From: Sphingobacterium sp.
GTDB lineage: Bacteria > Bacteroidota > Bacteroidia > Sphingobacteriales > Sphingobacteriaceae
NCBI GenBank assembly: GCA_031277685.1
Contig: JAITLV010000044.1
Span: 1 to 64,000 of the forward strand
DNA: 64,000 nucleotides
Reading direction: 5' to 3'
The position numbers were made by a program, and so were the translations under genes. Position 1 is the first letter of the stretch. Each line of letters opens with the position of its first letter. The notes under the pieces are model-generated. The model was not told the DNA's origin. It did not search any database and saw nothing but the letters and a program-made list of their open reading frames with translations. This document shows, one piece after another, positions 17,800-27,329 of this stretch.

Positions 17800-18711
17800 T
17801 CAATTAGAAGCTATTTCTTGCAACAGGTTATTATATTTAGGGCGCCATCCCAGTTCTTTCCTGGCTCGGTCAGAATTGACAAGGATATTTGAACCTAATC
17901 CGAAGTGTGCCATTATTGGCCCCCAGATTTCAATTGCATCCACTATTGAAATCTGTTGAATAGCGTCCTGTTTATATCCCAACCGAGAAATGATAGAATA
18001 ACCTATTTCCAAGAATGAAACTGTACCATTTTCAGCAAAGAAGAAACTTCCCGAATTGGCTTTTTCAATAGCCAATACATACAAATCTGTTAAATCATCA
18101 ATGTGTACATTGGAAGTTCGGTTGGCGCCCGAACCTATTAGAACAACTTTTTTACTTTTTTCCGCAGCTTTGATAAGTGCCGGAACCTGAGAAGATTCCT
18201 TTTTTATTCCTCTCCCGGCGCCATAAACTAAGGTAGGACAGATAACGACCGTATAAATGCCTTTTTTACTATAACCAACTACCTCTTTATCAATAATAAC
18301 CCGTCCCATTCTTTCTAATAAGGGAAATTGGGGAATATCAGCATAGATTTCTGCACTGGGATATTTCCCTTCAGCTTTATCTCCAACGATACCCCCTCCC
18401 GATGTATGTATATACATCTTATCAGTTCCCTCTAAAGCTTTTAAGATGAAAGCGATTAGGAAAGCATCGTCTGAATCGGCGGCGTTGATTACAATCTCTA
18501 CTTTTTGTAAAATGGCATAACCTTCTGGGTTACCATCAAGCTTTGTGTGTACAGGTTTTACACCTAAATTCTTTACCTTTTCGATGTCTTCCACATGTCT
18601 AACCAAACCATAGACCCTGAAACCTTTTTCTAATAATTTGACTGCGACCGATCCGCCAACATATCCTGTAACTCCAATTATAAATACGCTCTTTGTGTTA
18701 AAACCATTCAT
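17800..18711 (-). CDS. NAD-dependent epimerase/dehydratase-family protein (extended SDR)
   Basis: 303 residues. The N-terminal VFIIGVTGYVGGSVAVKLLE is the Gly-rich NAD-binding loop of extended SDR proteins. Later landmarks are TSGGGIVGD, a possible catalytic region around KEVVGYSKKGIYTVVICPTLVYG, NVHIDDLTDLYVLAIEK (a typical extended-SDR segment) and the C-terminal RKELGWRPKYNNLL, typical of nucleoside-sugar epimerases and dihydroflavonol reductases. The usual YxxxK pair is not in its standard context, so activity is uncertain. No regulator or sugar pathway gene is adjacent. Confidence 0.75.
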   Translation of the reverse strand: MNGFNTKSVFIIGVTGYVGGSVAVKLLEKGFRVYGLVRHVEDIEKVKNLGVKPVHTKLDGNPEGYAILQKVEIVINAADSDDAFLIAFILKALEGTDKMYIHTSGGGIVGDKAEGKYPSAEIYADIPQFPLLERMGRVIIDKEVVGYSKKGIYTVVICPTLVYGAGRGIKKESSQVPALIKAAEKSKKVVLIGSGANRTSNVHIDDLTDLYVLAIEKANSGSFFFAENGTVSFLEIGYSIISRLGYKQDAIQQISIVDAIEIWGPIMAHFGLGSNILVNSDRARKELGWRPKYNNLLQEIASN

Positions 18712-19048
18712 TATGTAATATTTAAGATAAACATATATTCATTTAATACGTAAAACTATACCCTCCATGCTAAATACTAATGTTTGCACTATACTTTACC
18801 ATTTTCCTTTTCAGGAGATTTAAACACAAATTTATAGTCTATTATTAAAAATACACGGTACAGATTTTTTAATAGTAATCAGTACAGATGAGATGGGTCA
18901 ATTCCACCAGTTTGAAAATAGAGTGGTGCTATTTTGATCGTTACTTATAGATTATGATAAGTGATGTTTGATTTTAAAACAAGCTTTTCAATTTGACAAA
19001 TTACGTATATTTAAGAGTTATATGATATTGTTAGAAATCAAGTGCTAA
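18712..19048. other. Gene-less divergent promoter region
   Basis: About 340 bases, A/T-rich, separating the epimerase-like gene (leftward) from the small gene at 19049 (rightward). I see no repeat, terminator or coding frame worth recording. Confidence 0.5.
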
Positions 19049-19444
19049 ATGGAACAAATAGAATTTTCAAAATTAATACTTAAATTTCTGGAAGAAAATT
19101 ATACACAGTTTACGCAGGCAGTAAAATTTCAAGATGACGGATCTTTTGACTGTGATTTGAAAAGTGAATCCGGAATATTCTCAATTTGGATTGCAACATA
19201 TAATACTGAAATAACTATTGGAATTGAAGATCCAGATGGAAAAACCGATATTCATAGTCACATTCCATGTTATGTGTTAGATGATTTAGCAACTTGCGTT
19301 ACGGAATTATCATCGTTTATTGAAAATATTAAAGATGACAATTTAGTTTTATATCAAGATGAGGATGGAAAATATGATTGGATAACATCAATTGAATTTG
19401 AAAACCTTTATAACTGCAAAAAATTTTCCTGGAAGATCAATTGA
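19049..19444 (+). CDS. Small acidic protein of unknown function
   Basis: 131 residues, no signal peptide and no membrane helix. It is acidic and rich in aromatic residues (DDGSFDCDLKSESGIFSIWI, then EDPDGKTDIHSHIPCYVLDD). Such compact acidic proteins are typical of immunity proteins of contact-dependent or polymorphic toxin systems, but no toxin is visible nearby, so this is only a suggestion. It is followed by decayed coding sequence. Confidence 0.5.
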   Translation: MEQIEFSKLILKFLEENYTQFTQAVKFQDDGSFDCDLKSESGIFSIWIATYNTEITIGIEDPDGKTDIHSHIPCYVLDDLATCVTELSSFIENIKDDNLVLYQDEDGKYDWITSIEFENLYNCKKFSWKIN

Positions 19445-19473
19445 ACGAATTTGCCGTATATCTTGGTAGTTAG

Positions 19474-19677
19474 ATCCTAGCAGAACGCACAAGCCTTTTT
19501 GTCGAAAATTCCTTTGAAAATATTAATTTTATAGGGCAAAGTCATAATTGTGAGATCATTAATATCGTACATGTTGGCATCCTCGACATATTATACACGG
19601 AGTATGTTATTGTTCCGTCTTATGTCGGCTTTAATAAAGAGGGAATGATAGGAGATTTAGTTAAGAGATGTTCCTGA
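19474..19677 (+). pseudogene. 5'-truncated relic of a small protein
   Basis: An open frame without a start codon reads SFENINFIGQSHNCEIINIV, then LDILYTEYVIVPSYVGFNKE, ending DLVKRCS at 19677. The regular composition suggests real former coding sequence whose 5' end has been lost. I cannot assign a family. Confidence 0.35.
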
Positions 19678-19751
19678 GTCTGTTGTAGATCTGAAAATCC
19701 AGCTATGACGAATTGCTAAAGTATCTATCTTTGTTTCATATATTTAATCCC

Positions 19752-20075
19752 ATGTACAGACGTTTACATACAAATAGGACACAAAGTCATTACAGAGAAA
19801 TCTTATCAATGGCTATTATAGAAACAATGGCTTTGAAAGAAAGATTCCCCAACATTACCATGTACGGCGATATTCTGAAACAGCTTTCTGATATTAAAGG
19901 GAGAGTGGTAGTCGATAACAACATCCTAACTGAAGATGCGATCTACACGCGCTATTCACTTGGTCATATAGCAGTCAAAAATTTTTCGCTAAAAGACGAT
20001 CCCTATGCACAAAAATTGAGCGATATCTTTGGTGGTCTGTTTGATTATTCGGCAATGCCATCTGGAGATAAATAA
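19752..20075 (+). CDS. Hypothetical small protein
   Basis: 107 residues from the ATG at 19752; an upstream TTG at 19713 would add 13 residues. The region AIIETMALKERFPNITMYGD, then LSDIKGRVVVDNNILTEDAI looks like a soluble alpha/beta protein. No motif is recognised and no partner is adjacent. It could be a fragment of a larger gene. Confidence 0.4.
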   Translation: MYRRLHTNRTQSHYREILSMAIIETMALKERFPNITMYGDILKQLSDIKGRVVVDNNILTEDAIYTRYSLGHIAVKNFSLKDDPYAQKLSDIFGGLFDYSAMPSGDK

Positions 20076-20467
20076 TGCTATTCTATTCAATATCATCCCA
20101 ATCCAGTTGGTCTGCATCCATCCACTCAACGGCTGAGGATGCCTGGGATTGTCAAAAAAAGTAGTGATTACCAGCCATGCAGTATCTGCATCCAATAGAG
20201 ATCCAAGCGGAATCATTTTTTTCATAATAAGTGTTGTTATTATTTTATTTGGAATTGCGGGTCTTATCAGATATTAGTTTAACGTTTTCACTGCTGATCA
20301 AAATTTATAGTCGTTTAGCTATGTCAGATTATATTGGAAGTCAAAGGTTGAATTTGTTACAACTTCGAGGCCGGGCAAAGATTTCGTAGTTTAAATTATC
20401 TCTTGTGTTGAGGTTTAGTAGTCACCATATTTATTCTCTATTGATGAGTTTACGAAAAGGTTTTAAA
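20076..20467. other. Spacer with possible minus-strand coding debris
   Basis: About 390 bases. On the minus strand 20080-20225 reads MKKMIPLGSLLDADTAWLVI and, after a frame change, EWMDADQLDWDDIE followed by a stop, which looks like a frameshifted small gene. The 20230-20467 part shows nothing recognisable. Confidence 0.3.
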
Positions 20468-20953
20468 ATGATCAAGTTATTTACACTTTTGATAATTGTT
20501 TTTACAATTCAATCTTGTGAAAATACAACGCAGAGGACTGCTAAAAGGGAAGCATCCGAGGAAATAGAAAATGATATAATTCACCCCTCTAAATATGATG
20601 ATCCAGCCGATAGCTTGAATAATGAACAGATCCCTTTGGGTGAAGATCAGGAAGAAATAAATGCCTACATAAAGAACATTTATGAAAGGAACGGAATTGT
20701 ATATGTTGACCTCGATTTCGTGGTAGTCAAATACGAAAATGTTGATGAGAGAGTTATTGTTAATAGAAATCCCAAAATCAGGACTTATATTGTAGACCTA
20801 GATACGTATATTATGACCAAAGACTGTAAGAAAATAACTTCGTTGGAAATGCTGAAGCATAAAAGTACGTTGTTGAAGGATACATCCACTCTTGTAATTG
20901 GTCAATCCAAAGATGGGAAAATGTTGAGTCTTAACTTTGGTTGTTACGGATAA
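20468..20953 (+). CDS. Hypothetical lipoprotein
   Basis: 161 residues from the ATG at 20468, chosen because it yields a lipoprotein signal: MIKLFTLLIIVFTIQSC, with a lipobox ending at Cys17. The mature part starts with an acidic, disordered stretch (SEEIENDIIHPSKYDDPADS) and then a beta-rich domain (NGIVYVDLDFVVVKYENVDE). It has no catalytic motif I recognise. It is probably surface or periplasm anchored. The gene is followed by a decayed reading frame. Confidence 0.6.
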   Translation: MIKLFTLLIIVFTIQSCENTTQRTAKREASEEIENDIIHPSKYDDPADSLNNEQIPLGEDQEEINAYIKNIYERNGIVYVDLDFVVVKYENVDERVIVNRNPKIRTYIVDLDTYIMTKDCKKITSLEMLKHKSTLLKDTSTLVIGQSKDGKMLSLNFGCYG

Positions 20954-20981
20954 TTCATTGATTAAAATTAGTACCCCACTC

Positions 20982-21197
20982 ATGACCGATGAAGGTAGCA
21001 TCCAAAAGTACTTTAGTAATAATGGTCAAAATATTCCTATAACGCCATATTGTGGTTCGAGTTTGCACATAGGAAATACTATGCGTGAATGGTAGGAGCG
21101 CCATCTTTTTGCTAAGGCAAATGATTTAGCGGATAGTACAATAAGTCTTACCAACTATTTAATGCTAAGTTTATATCTTAGCTATAGATTAGGGTAG
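20982..21197 (+). pseudogene. Small gene interrupted by in-frame TAG
   Basis: From ATG 20982 the frame reads MTDEGSIQKYFSNNGQNIPI, then CGSSLHIGNTMREW, stop TAG (21093-21095), and then continues in the same frame with ERHLFAKANDLADSTISLTN to a second TAG at 21197. The continuity of coding-like sequence on both sides suggests a single-base change (for example CAG to TAG). The frame is also open upstream of the ATG. Family unknown. Confidence 0.3.
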
Positions 21198-21245
21198 CTT
21201 TTTAAAATTTATATCCGCGTAAAATGTTTAATAGCTGAATGTCAT

Positions 21246-21422
21246 TTAATCTCGAAATTGTGTATCGCAAACCGCTGCTATGAACAACAGAAGCCAAGGT
21301 AGAAATAGCAGGGTCAATATCGCTACAGCATATATTATCACGTATTTTTTTCGTCTAGTTTTATACCAAATAAACAATCCGCCTGCAATTCCAAGGAGCA
21401 GTAATACAAAAAGATATTCCAT
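21246..21422 (-). CDS. Small two-helix membrane protein
   Basis: 58 residues from the ATG at 21422 (65 if the ATG at 21443 is used). Two hydrophobic segments, MEYLFVLLLLGIAGGLFIWY and VIIYAVAILTLLFLPWLLLF, are separated by a basic turn (KTRRKKY), giving an in-in helical hairpin. The positive turn would sit in the cytoplasm. Function unknown; the well-formed topology is the main reason to believe it is a real gene. Confidence 0.45.
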   Translation of the reverse strand: MEYLFVLLLLGIAGGLFIWYKTRRKKYVIIYAVAILTLLFLPWLLLFIAAVCDTQFRD

Positions 21423-21443
21423 CTTACCACATATTAATTTCAA

Positions 21444-21902
21444 ACTGAGTTTTGCATTAGAATACCCTTGACCCGCACGGAGAACATCAATATGGCTTCT
21501 TTAGTTCTGCAATGCAAATAATTGATGGGTTATCTATCCTAGGTAAATATACCATTTCCAATTTTTCTAATTTTTTGCGATTTTTAATTGTTGTGGTTCA
21601 TTTAATTTTCGTGAGATTTCTATCAATAATTGGGGGCATGTTATGGCTATCTTCAAACTGATCTGTGATAGAATCGTTTTTTTTTTGGATTATCTATTTT
21701 TTTAATTACTTTTATGTAGGACATAACAACTATTCTACATAAATAGAATAACCAAATAGGTAGATACTATGACCAATCATAAGCCTTAAATATAACGGGA
21801 TATCGTGCTGCTTTGGAGTAATTTAGGATAGGTCATCGTTTGAGGAGCGTCTGAGGGGAGCGCTCATTTGCATAAGTTTTTTACATCTAAAAACCATAGA
21901 TT
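21444..21902. other. Control region upstream of the nan operon
   Basis: About 460 bases with no coding frame. It contains the operator-like palindrome at 21713-21725, followed by a second A/T-rich symmetry (TTCTACATAAATAGAA). The start of nanO is at 21903, so the leader would be long, close to 180 bases from the palindrome. I see no terminator. Confidence 0.5.
21713..21725. promoter_or_regulatory. Predicted NanR operator upstream of nanO
   Basis: TATGTAGGACATA is a symmetric TATGT-nnn-ACATA element. The same element recurs at 26562-26574 and 27306-27318, each in a control region of this island. The GTnnnAC core agrees with the known consensus of FadR-subfamily GntR regulators, and such a regulator is encoded within the island. 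Predicted from sequence only. Confidence 0.6.
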
Positions 21903-24900
21903 ATGATTTGGACAAGCAAAAAAGCGAGCTTAATTGTGGGTACCCAAATTGCTCTGGTATCGTCCTTATATGCGCAACAGCGTATCGAAGGTACGGTTCG
22001 GGATCAACAGGGGAAACCTTTACAGTCCGTTACCGTTATGGGGAAACAGTCGGGCAGCCAGGTACAGACCGACGCCAACGGCAAATTCCGGCTTGAGCTA
22101 CAGCGGCTGCCGGATACTTTGCAGTTTCGCTCGGTAGGCTATCAGCCATTTGACCGGCCAGTGTCGACCAGTGGTCCGCTGAGCATCGAACTTACTGCAA
22201 CCAACCGAAGCCTGGATGAGGTCGTTGTGGTGGGATACGGCACTCAGTCGCGCCGCACCCTGACCACAGCCATCAGCAAAGTGGATGGCAAAGCGCTGGA
22301 AAATGTTCCCGTTAACACCATAGGCGAGGGGCTAAAAGGAAAAGTAGCCGGGGCTCGCGTGTATCAATCGAATAATAGTCCGGGGGCAGATCCGGTGTTT
22401 CGCATCCGGGGTGGATCTTCAATCAATAAAACCAATGATCCCCTGGTATTGGTGGATGGTGTCGAACGTTCCTTTTCGGGTGTCAACCCCAATGATGTGG
22501 AATCTATTGAGGTGCTGAAAGATGCGGCATCGACCGCGATCTATGGCTCCAGGGCGTCAAATGGCGTGGTGCTGATTACCACAAAAAAAGGAAAAACAGC
22601 TGAACAGACGACAATCACCTTCGATGCCACCTACGCTTTTCAGCAACCTGAATCAAAGATGAATATGATGAGCGCGCGTGATTATATTCAGATCGTGCGG
22701 CCTGCCGTGGCCTTAAGTCCCAATCCTAATTATAATATGAGTTCTGGCTATTCTGCCAGTTCGGGCAATGATGCCAACTCGATCTATTCCACACGTTATC
22801 TGCAGGCGGGTGAGGTTGCCCCGGCTGGTTATCAGCGTATGCCGGATCCATTGGATCCGAGCAAAACACTGATCTTTCAGGATAACAATTACCAGGACTT
22901 GCTCTTTAGGAATGTTGGGTGGCAAAATTATTATGTCGGTGTCAATGGGGGGAGCCAGGTCGTTCGTTATGCGGCGAGTGCCGGTTATACGGATGATGCC
23001 GGTGTAGCGTTGGGTACGGGATACAACCGGTTCTCTACAAGAGGAAAGGGAGATGTGACTATCTCCAAGAAATTGTCACTCAATACGGCCTTTGATTATT
23101 CCCTGACCAATTCTCAAGAGTTTGAAAATCAGACCAACGTCATTGCTCGAGGCCTGGCGACTCCGGCAACACAGAAGATGTACTTTGACAACGGGCGGCC
23201 GACACCCGGTTACAACGCGACCTCCCCAAGTCCGCTCTGGTGGGACTATACTCGGGATTATGGTACCAAAGATCGACGTTTATCGCTGATCGGTGGCCTA
23301 GATTATGAGATTGTAGCTGGACTTAAAGCACAGGTACAGGTATCGAACTACTCAGATCTGGTCAACTACCATTATTTTGAAAAAGCACATGAATTTTCGG
23401 GCTTGCGTACTACCAAAGCAAGTCAGTCCCAGCTGGACCGGACCAAAGTGGACGCTTTGTTAAAATATGATGCCAACTGGAGCCGAGATCATACACTATC
23501 CCTGCTGGGTGGTTATTCCTATCAGCAGACGGATTTTAATTCCTTTAACGCCACAGTCAATGGTGCCAGCTCGGACAAGGTACCCACGCTTTCGGCCGGG
23601 CCGAATAAAACGGGAGCCGATGAGGATATATGGCAACAGGTTCTGATCGGTTACTTTGGTCGCGCTAATTATGCCTACAAACAAAAGTATCTGCTGATGG
23701 GCACCTTTCGTTACGATGGTTCATCGCTCTTTGCCAAAGAAAACCGCTGGGGATTTTTTCCTGGTGTTTCAGCCGGTTGGGTGGTGACACAGGAGCCTTT
23801 TATGCATGATCAACAGATGGTTAACTACCTAAAATTCCGTACTAGCTACGGGCAGACGGGAAATAATTCCATCGGTCTGTACGATGCGCTGGGCAAATAT
23901 ACCACCGATATTCGTTACGATGGTGCGGCTGGCATTTATGCCTCCACGATGCCCAACCGCGACCTGACCTGGGAGACGTCGACACAGTTCGACTTTGGTT
24001 TTGATCTTGCGCTGTTCAACAATCGAATCAATATCCAGGCAGACTATTTTAACAAGATCACCAAAAACCTACTTTTTAGCGTGCAACTGCCCAATACATC
24101 GGGCTTTTCTACGGTACAGACCAATGTTGGTAAAGTGCGTTTCCAAGGATTCGACTTTGAAATTGCCAGTGACAATATCCGTTCAGGCAAATTTCGCTGG
24201 GATAGCAAGCTGACCTTGAGTTTTGTTAAAAACAAGGTGTTGGAACTCCCCAACAATGGTCGTGACAAAAACCGGATCGGCGGGATTCAGCTGGCGGATG
24301 GCTCGGCTTTTGGCGGCACCGCAGAGGGTGAATCGCTCTACCGTTACTTCGGCTACAAGGTGGATCATATCTTGCAGACATCCGAAGAGGCCGCCGCCGC
24401 CCGCTATGATGAGTCGGCCCGTGGTTGGAGTCCAACGGACAAAAAGAATATCAAAGGGCGCAAACTGGCCGGTGACTATGAATGGCAGGACCGCGATGGC
24501 GATGGCGTCATCAGCAGCAAGGATCAGTTTGAACTCGGTGTTAGCGTACCACATACCACGGGTGGACTGGCCAATAACTTTAGTTATGGTTCTTTCGGAC
24601 TCAATATCTTTGTTGACTGGGCACTAGGGCATTCGATCAACCATACGGCCTATATGCGTTATTTCATGAATACGTTTGCCAACAACTATACTTTGGTGGA
24701 CGAGGTCAACCAGACTTGGAAGGGGGCTGGCGATCAGTCGAAGTATGCACGTTTTACGGCCAATGATCCCGATACGGGGAACAGTAATTTCTCCCGGACT
24801 TCCGACGTATTCAATTACAAAGGAGACTACCTCTGCCTGCGTGAAGTGTCTTTCCTATACCAACTGCCGGACAGCTGGAGTAAACGCATCGGTATCCGCT

Positions 24901-25061
24901 CCATGCAACTATCGGTTTCAGGTCAGAACCTCTTTTATTTTTCTGCATTGCGGGGAACGGGAATATCGCCCGAAGTAGGCGCGTCCACGACCTATAGCAA
25001 CGATTATTATAACTATCCGGCCATCCGTAAAATTGCGATTGGCGCCAAGTTAACCTTATAA
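21903..25061 (+). CDS. nanO: SusC/RagA-type TonB-dependent outer membrane transporter of the sialic acid island (NanO-like)
   Basis: 1052 residues. Signal peptide, then a CarboxypepD-regulatory-like domain (about 25-100: IEGTVRDQQGKPLQSVTVMG), then the SusC box LDEVVVVGYGTQ, a plug domain (VDGKALENVPVNTIGEGLKG, then RIRGGSSINKTNDPLVLVDG, then SIEVLKDAASTAIYGSRASN) and a 22-strand barrel ending in a hydrophobic strand (KIAIGAKLTL). There is no STN domain, so no FecR-type signalling is expected. SusC proteins import SusD-captured ligands using TonB energy. With sialidase, lyase and O-acetylesterase downstream, the ligand is most likely sialic acid, as for NanO of Tannerella and Bacteroides. Lead gene; 11 bases separate it from nanU. 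Confidence 0.85.
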   Translation: MIWTSKKASLIVGTQIALVSSLYAQQRIEGTVRDQQGKPLQSVTVMGKQSGSQVQTDANGKFRLELQRLPDTLQFRSVGYQPFDRPVSTSGPLSIELTATNRSLDEVVVVGYGTQSRRTLTTAISKVDGKALENVPVNTIGEGLKGKVAGARVYQSNNSPGADPVFRIRGGSSINKTNDPLVLVDGVERSFSGVNPNDVESIEVLKDAASTAIYGSRASNGVVLITTKKGKTAEQTTITFDATYAFQQPESKMNMMSARDYIQIVRPAVALSPNPNYNMSSGYSASSGNDANSIYSTRYLQAGEVAPAGYQRMPDPLDPSKTLIFQDNNYQDLLFRNVGWQNYYVGVNGGSQVVRYAASAGYTDDAGVALGTGYNRFSTRGKGDVTISKKLSLNTAFDYSLTNSQEFENQTNVIARGLATPATQKMYFDNGRPTPGYNATSPSPLWWDYTRDYGTKDRRLSLIGGLDYEIVAGLKAQVQVSNYSDLVNYHYFEKAHEFSGLRTTKASQSQLDRTKVDALLKYDANWSRDHTLSLLGGYSYQQTDFNSFNATVNGASSDKVPTLSAGPNKTGADEDIWQQVLIGYFGRANYAYKQKYLLMGTFRYDGSSLFAKENRWGFFPGVSAGWVVTQEPFMHDQQMVNYLKFRTSYGQTGNNSIGLYDALGKYTTDIRYDGAAGIYASTMPNRDLTWETSTQFDFGFDLALFNNRINIQADYFNKITKNLLFSVQLPNTSGFSTVQTNVGKVRFQGFDFEIASDNIRSGKFRWDSKLTLSFVKNKVLELPNNGRDKNRIGGIQLADGSAFGGTAEGESLYRYFGYKVDHILQTSEEAAAARYDESARGWSPTDKKNIKGRKLAGDYEWQDRDGDGVISSKDQFELGVSVPHTTGGLANNFSYGSFGLNIFVDWALGHSINHTAYMRYFMNTFANNYTLVDEVNQTWKGAGDQSKYARFTANDPDTGNSNFSRTSDVFNYKGDYLCLREVSFLYQLPDSWSKRIGIRSMQLSVSGQNLFYFSALRGTGISPEVGASTTYSNDYYNYPAIRKIAIGAKLTL

Positions 25062-25072
25062 ACGAAACGAAA

Positions 25073-26530
25073 ATGAAGACAAAAAGAATTTTATATGGAG
25101 CAATGGTATTCCTCGGCCTGCTGTCTGGAACGGCCTGTTCAGACAAACTGGATGTGGACCTGAAAGCGGCTATCAATGCCAATTCGATGTGGAAAGACGA
25201 AAGTGATGCCCAGGCAGCCGTAACAGGTGCCTATGTGCGCATGCGCAATACCTTCTCGACAGGGTATATTTTTTGGGGTGAATACCGCACAGGCTATTGG
25301 GGTGCCGGGCTTGAAACCAATGCGACCTACAGCACGGCTTTCTTAAACCAGCTCAATAGTACGCATGGCAATGCAAACTGGAATAGTTTATATACCACGA
25401 TTAACGACTGCAACCTGATCCTGAAACATGTTCCGGAAATCAGCTTTGCTGTTGTCGAAAAGAAGAATGAATACCTGGCACAAGCGTATTTTATGCGCGC
25501 GTTCTGCTATTATTGGATCGGCCGGATTTGGGGTGATGCACCGGTGCTTACCGCTGGTTTTGAGTCAGCCAGTCAGGACGATCTCTATCCGTCACGTCAG
25601 CCTGTACAGGCCGTATTCCAACTGGTCAAAGAGGATCTGGACCGGGCGGAGGAACTGATGCCTACGGCTGCCACAAAAGCGCAGTATGGCAACCTGGACG
25701 CTATCCGTCTACTCAAGACTGATTATTACCTCTGGATGGCCAAACAGCAGAATGGGGGGGCAGCTGCCCTGAACATGGCCAAACAGTCAGTAGATAAGGT
25801 ATTGACAGGTACACATACCTTGATGCAGAAATTCGCAGATATCTTTGCCACAGAATTAAATCCAGAAGTGATCTTTTGCTGGCGCATGACGCAGGATGAA
25901 TTTACAGGTGGATACCCCGCTGATTTTCTGGTGCCGATACAATATGTCACACCGGGTCTGGTTGAGAACCCTATTAAAGTCGGTTCGCATCAGCAGTGGA
26001 TCTTTTTGACGAATAATTACAAGGCATTTCTGACAGAAAATCCAGCTGACACACGGACGAAAGTCAGCTTTGATACGGCCTTTGACAAAGATAAAAACCT
26101 GACTTTCCAGTGGATCAATAAATATGCGGGCAAATGGGTGAACGCCACACGTATATTTGATGCGGACCTGGTTGTCTACCGCTATGCGGATGCACTTTTG
26201 TTCAGTGCCGAAATCGAGAATGCACTGGGGAATGGACAGCTCGCAGTACAGCAGTTGAATAAGATTGCGAAACGGGCTTATGGAACAGATAATTTTTATG
26301 CCATTGGACTTCCTACCAATGCGATCAATATCGCCATACTTACCGAAAGGAAAAAGGAATTTGTGGCCGAAGGCAAACTCTGGTGGGATCTGATTCGGCT
26401 TGGAGTCGTATTCAATGAAGTGGAGAGCCTGAAAAATCAGCAGTCCAAAAAGAATATCCTGTTGTGGCCTGTACACGATAGTTCGATAAACACAAATCCA
26501 AATATCAAACAGACCGAGGGCTACAATTAA
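25073..26530 (+). CDS. nanU: SusD/RagB-type surface lipoprotein, sialic acid binding (NanU-like)
   Basis: 485 residues with a lipoprotein signal ending LLSGTAC. The SusD fold is recognised from the N-terminus (LDVDLKAAINANSMWKDESD), the TPR-like helices (KNEYLAQAYFMRAFCYYWIG), and the conserved C-terminal segment ILTERKKEFVAEGKLWWDLI, close to the family's ERxxEFxxEGxRWxDLxR. SusD proteins form the lid over the SusC barrel and bind the ligand. In Tannerella and Bacteroides the equivalent NanU binds N-acetylneuraminate with high affinity. Pairing with nanO eleven bases upstream and the nan enzymes downstream supports that role here, though ligand specificity is inferred. Confidence 0.82.
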   Translation: MKTKRILYGAMVFLGLLSGTACSDKLDVDLKAAINANSMWKDESDAQAAVTGAYVRMRNTFSTGYIFWGEYRTGYWGAGLETNATYSTAFLNQLNSTHGNANWNSLYTTINDCNLILKHVPEISFAVVEKKNEYLAQAYFMRAFCYYWIGRIWGDAPVLTAGFESASQDDLYPSRQPVQAVFQLVKEDLDRAEELMPTAATKAQYGNLDAIRLLKTDYYLWMAKQQNGGAAALNMAKQSVDKVLTGTHTLMQKFADIFATELNPEVIFCWRMTQDEFTGGYPADFLVPIQYVTPGLVENPIKVGSHQQWIFLTNNYKAFLTENPADTRTKVSFDTAFDKDKNLTFQWINKYAGKWVNATRIFDADLVVYRYADALLFSAEIENALGNGQLAVQQLNKIAKRAYGTDNFYAIGLPTNAINIAILTERKKEFVAEGKLWWDLIRLGVVFNEVESLKNQQSKKNILLWPVHDSSINTNPNIKQTEGYN

Positions 26531-26561
26531 TGCGCTTGGATTGCTATTCTTTTTTTGTTAA

Positions 26562-26574
26562 TTTGTAGAACATA
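26562..26574. promoter_or_regulatory. Predicted NanR operator upstream of the regulator gene
   Basis: TTTGTAGAACATA is a one-mismatch copy of TATGTnnnACATA, 24 bases before the regulator start. It overlaps TTAATTTG, an imperfect Bacteroidota -7 element, suggesting autoregulation. Confidence 0.5.
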
Positions 26575-26598
26575 ATAAATGATTTATTTGCTTAGAAT

Positions 26599-27279
26599 AT
26601 GATAAATGATCTTACCCCAATAGCGACGAGTACCCGCGCTGATATAGTTGAAATGCGCATAAGAGAATATCTTTCCAACAAGAAATTAAAAACAGGCGAT
26701 ACGCTGCCGACTGAGCTGGAACTCGCCGAGGCGCTTGACGTCAGCCGCAATGTGTTGCGTGAAGCTCTGAGCCGCCTGCGGATGCTAGGTCTGATCGAAA
26801 CCAAAAAGAAGCGCGGTATGGTGCTGTCTTCACCGGATATCCTAGGTTCGTTTGAACGAGTACTGAATCCGCAGTTGATGGACGAAAATACGATGAAAGA
26901 TATCTTTGAACTGCGGCTGGTCCTGGAACTGGGGATGGCTGATCTGCTTTACCTGCGCAAAACGGATAAAGATATCGCCGAACTGGAGCTGATTGTGAAG
27001 AAAGATAAAAATGCTGACCTCGAAGAGTTTAGAATCAGCCAGGAAATTGCATTTCATGGTAAACTGTACGAAATAACAGGCAATACGACCCTAAAACGTT
27101 TTCAAACCATGTTGATGCCGATCTTTGGTTTTGTACTAAGCAACAGTCATCATAGCATTAAGTCAGAAGTATCGCACAGCGACTTGGTGCAGATTTTGAA
27201 AAATGGTGACCGCGATTCTTTTTCAAAGGCCATGCGCGAACATTTACGTCCACATCTTGAATTTCTTGGGGAGCGTTAA
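26599..27279 (+). CDS. nanR: FadR-subfamily GntR regulator of the nan island (NanR-like)
   Basis: 226 residues. N-terminal winged helix of GntR type (IREYLSNKKLKTGDTLPTEL, then ELAEALDVSRNVLREALSRL) and a C-terminal FCD effector domain whose putative metal or ligand His lie in EIAFHGKLYEITGN, EVSHSDLV and REHLRPHL. E. coli NanR is also a FadR-subfamily protein and is released from DNA by N-acetylneuraminate; the same logic is inferred here. The gene is inside the island, between the SusCD pair and the enzymes, with predicted operators on both sides, so it probably represses nanO, itself and nanH. Bacteroides nan clusters may use other regulators, so the symbol is functional rather than orthologous. 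Confidence 0.75.
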   Translation: MINDLTPIATSTRADIVEMRIREYLSNKKLKTGDTLPTELELAEALDVSRNVLREALSRLRMLGLIETKKKRGMVLSSPDILGSFERVLNPQLMDENTMKDIFELRLVLELGMADLLYLRKTDKDIAELELIVKKDKNADLEEFRISQEIAFHGKLYEITGNTTLKRFQTMLMPIFGFVLSNSHHSIKSEVSHSDLVQILKNGDRDSFSKAMREHLRPHLEFLGER

Positions 27280-27305
27280 TCGCTTCTTAAGTTTTTTTAA
27301 CCAAA

Positions 27306-27318
27306 TATGTAGTACATA
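27306..27318. promoter_or_regulatory. Predicted NanR operator upstream of the sialidase gene
   Basis: TATGTAGTACATA is a perfect TATGTnnnACATA palindrome ending 11 bases before the ATG of the sialidase gene. It implies a second, separately repressed promoter for the enzyme genes. Confidence 0.6.
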
Positions 27319-27329
27319 AGTACCTAAAT

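Noticed and set aside
24183..24627. Overlapping frames of about 120-134 codons on both strands inside the SusC gene
   Set aside because: They are shadows of the nanO reading frame; their residues have no family features and the main frame carries complete domains.
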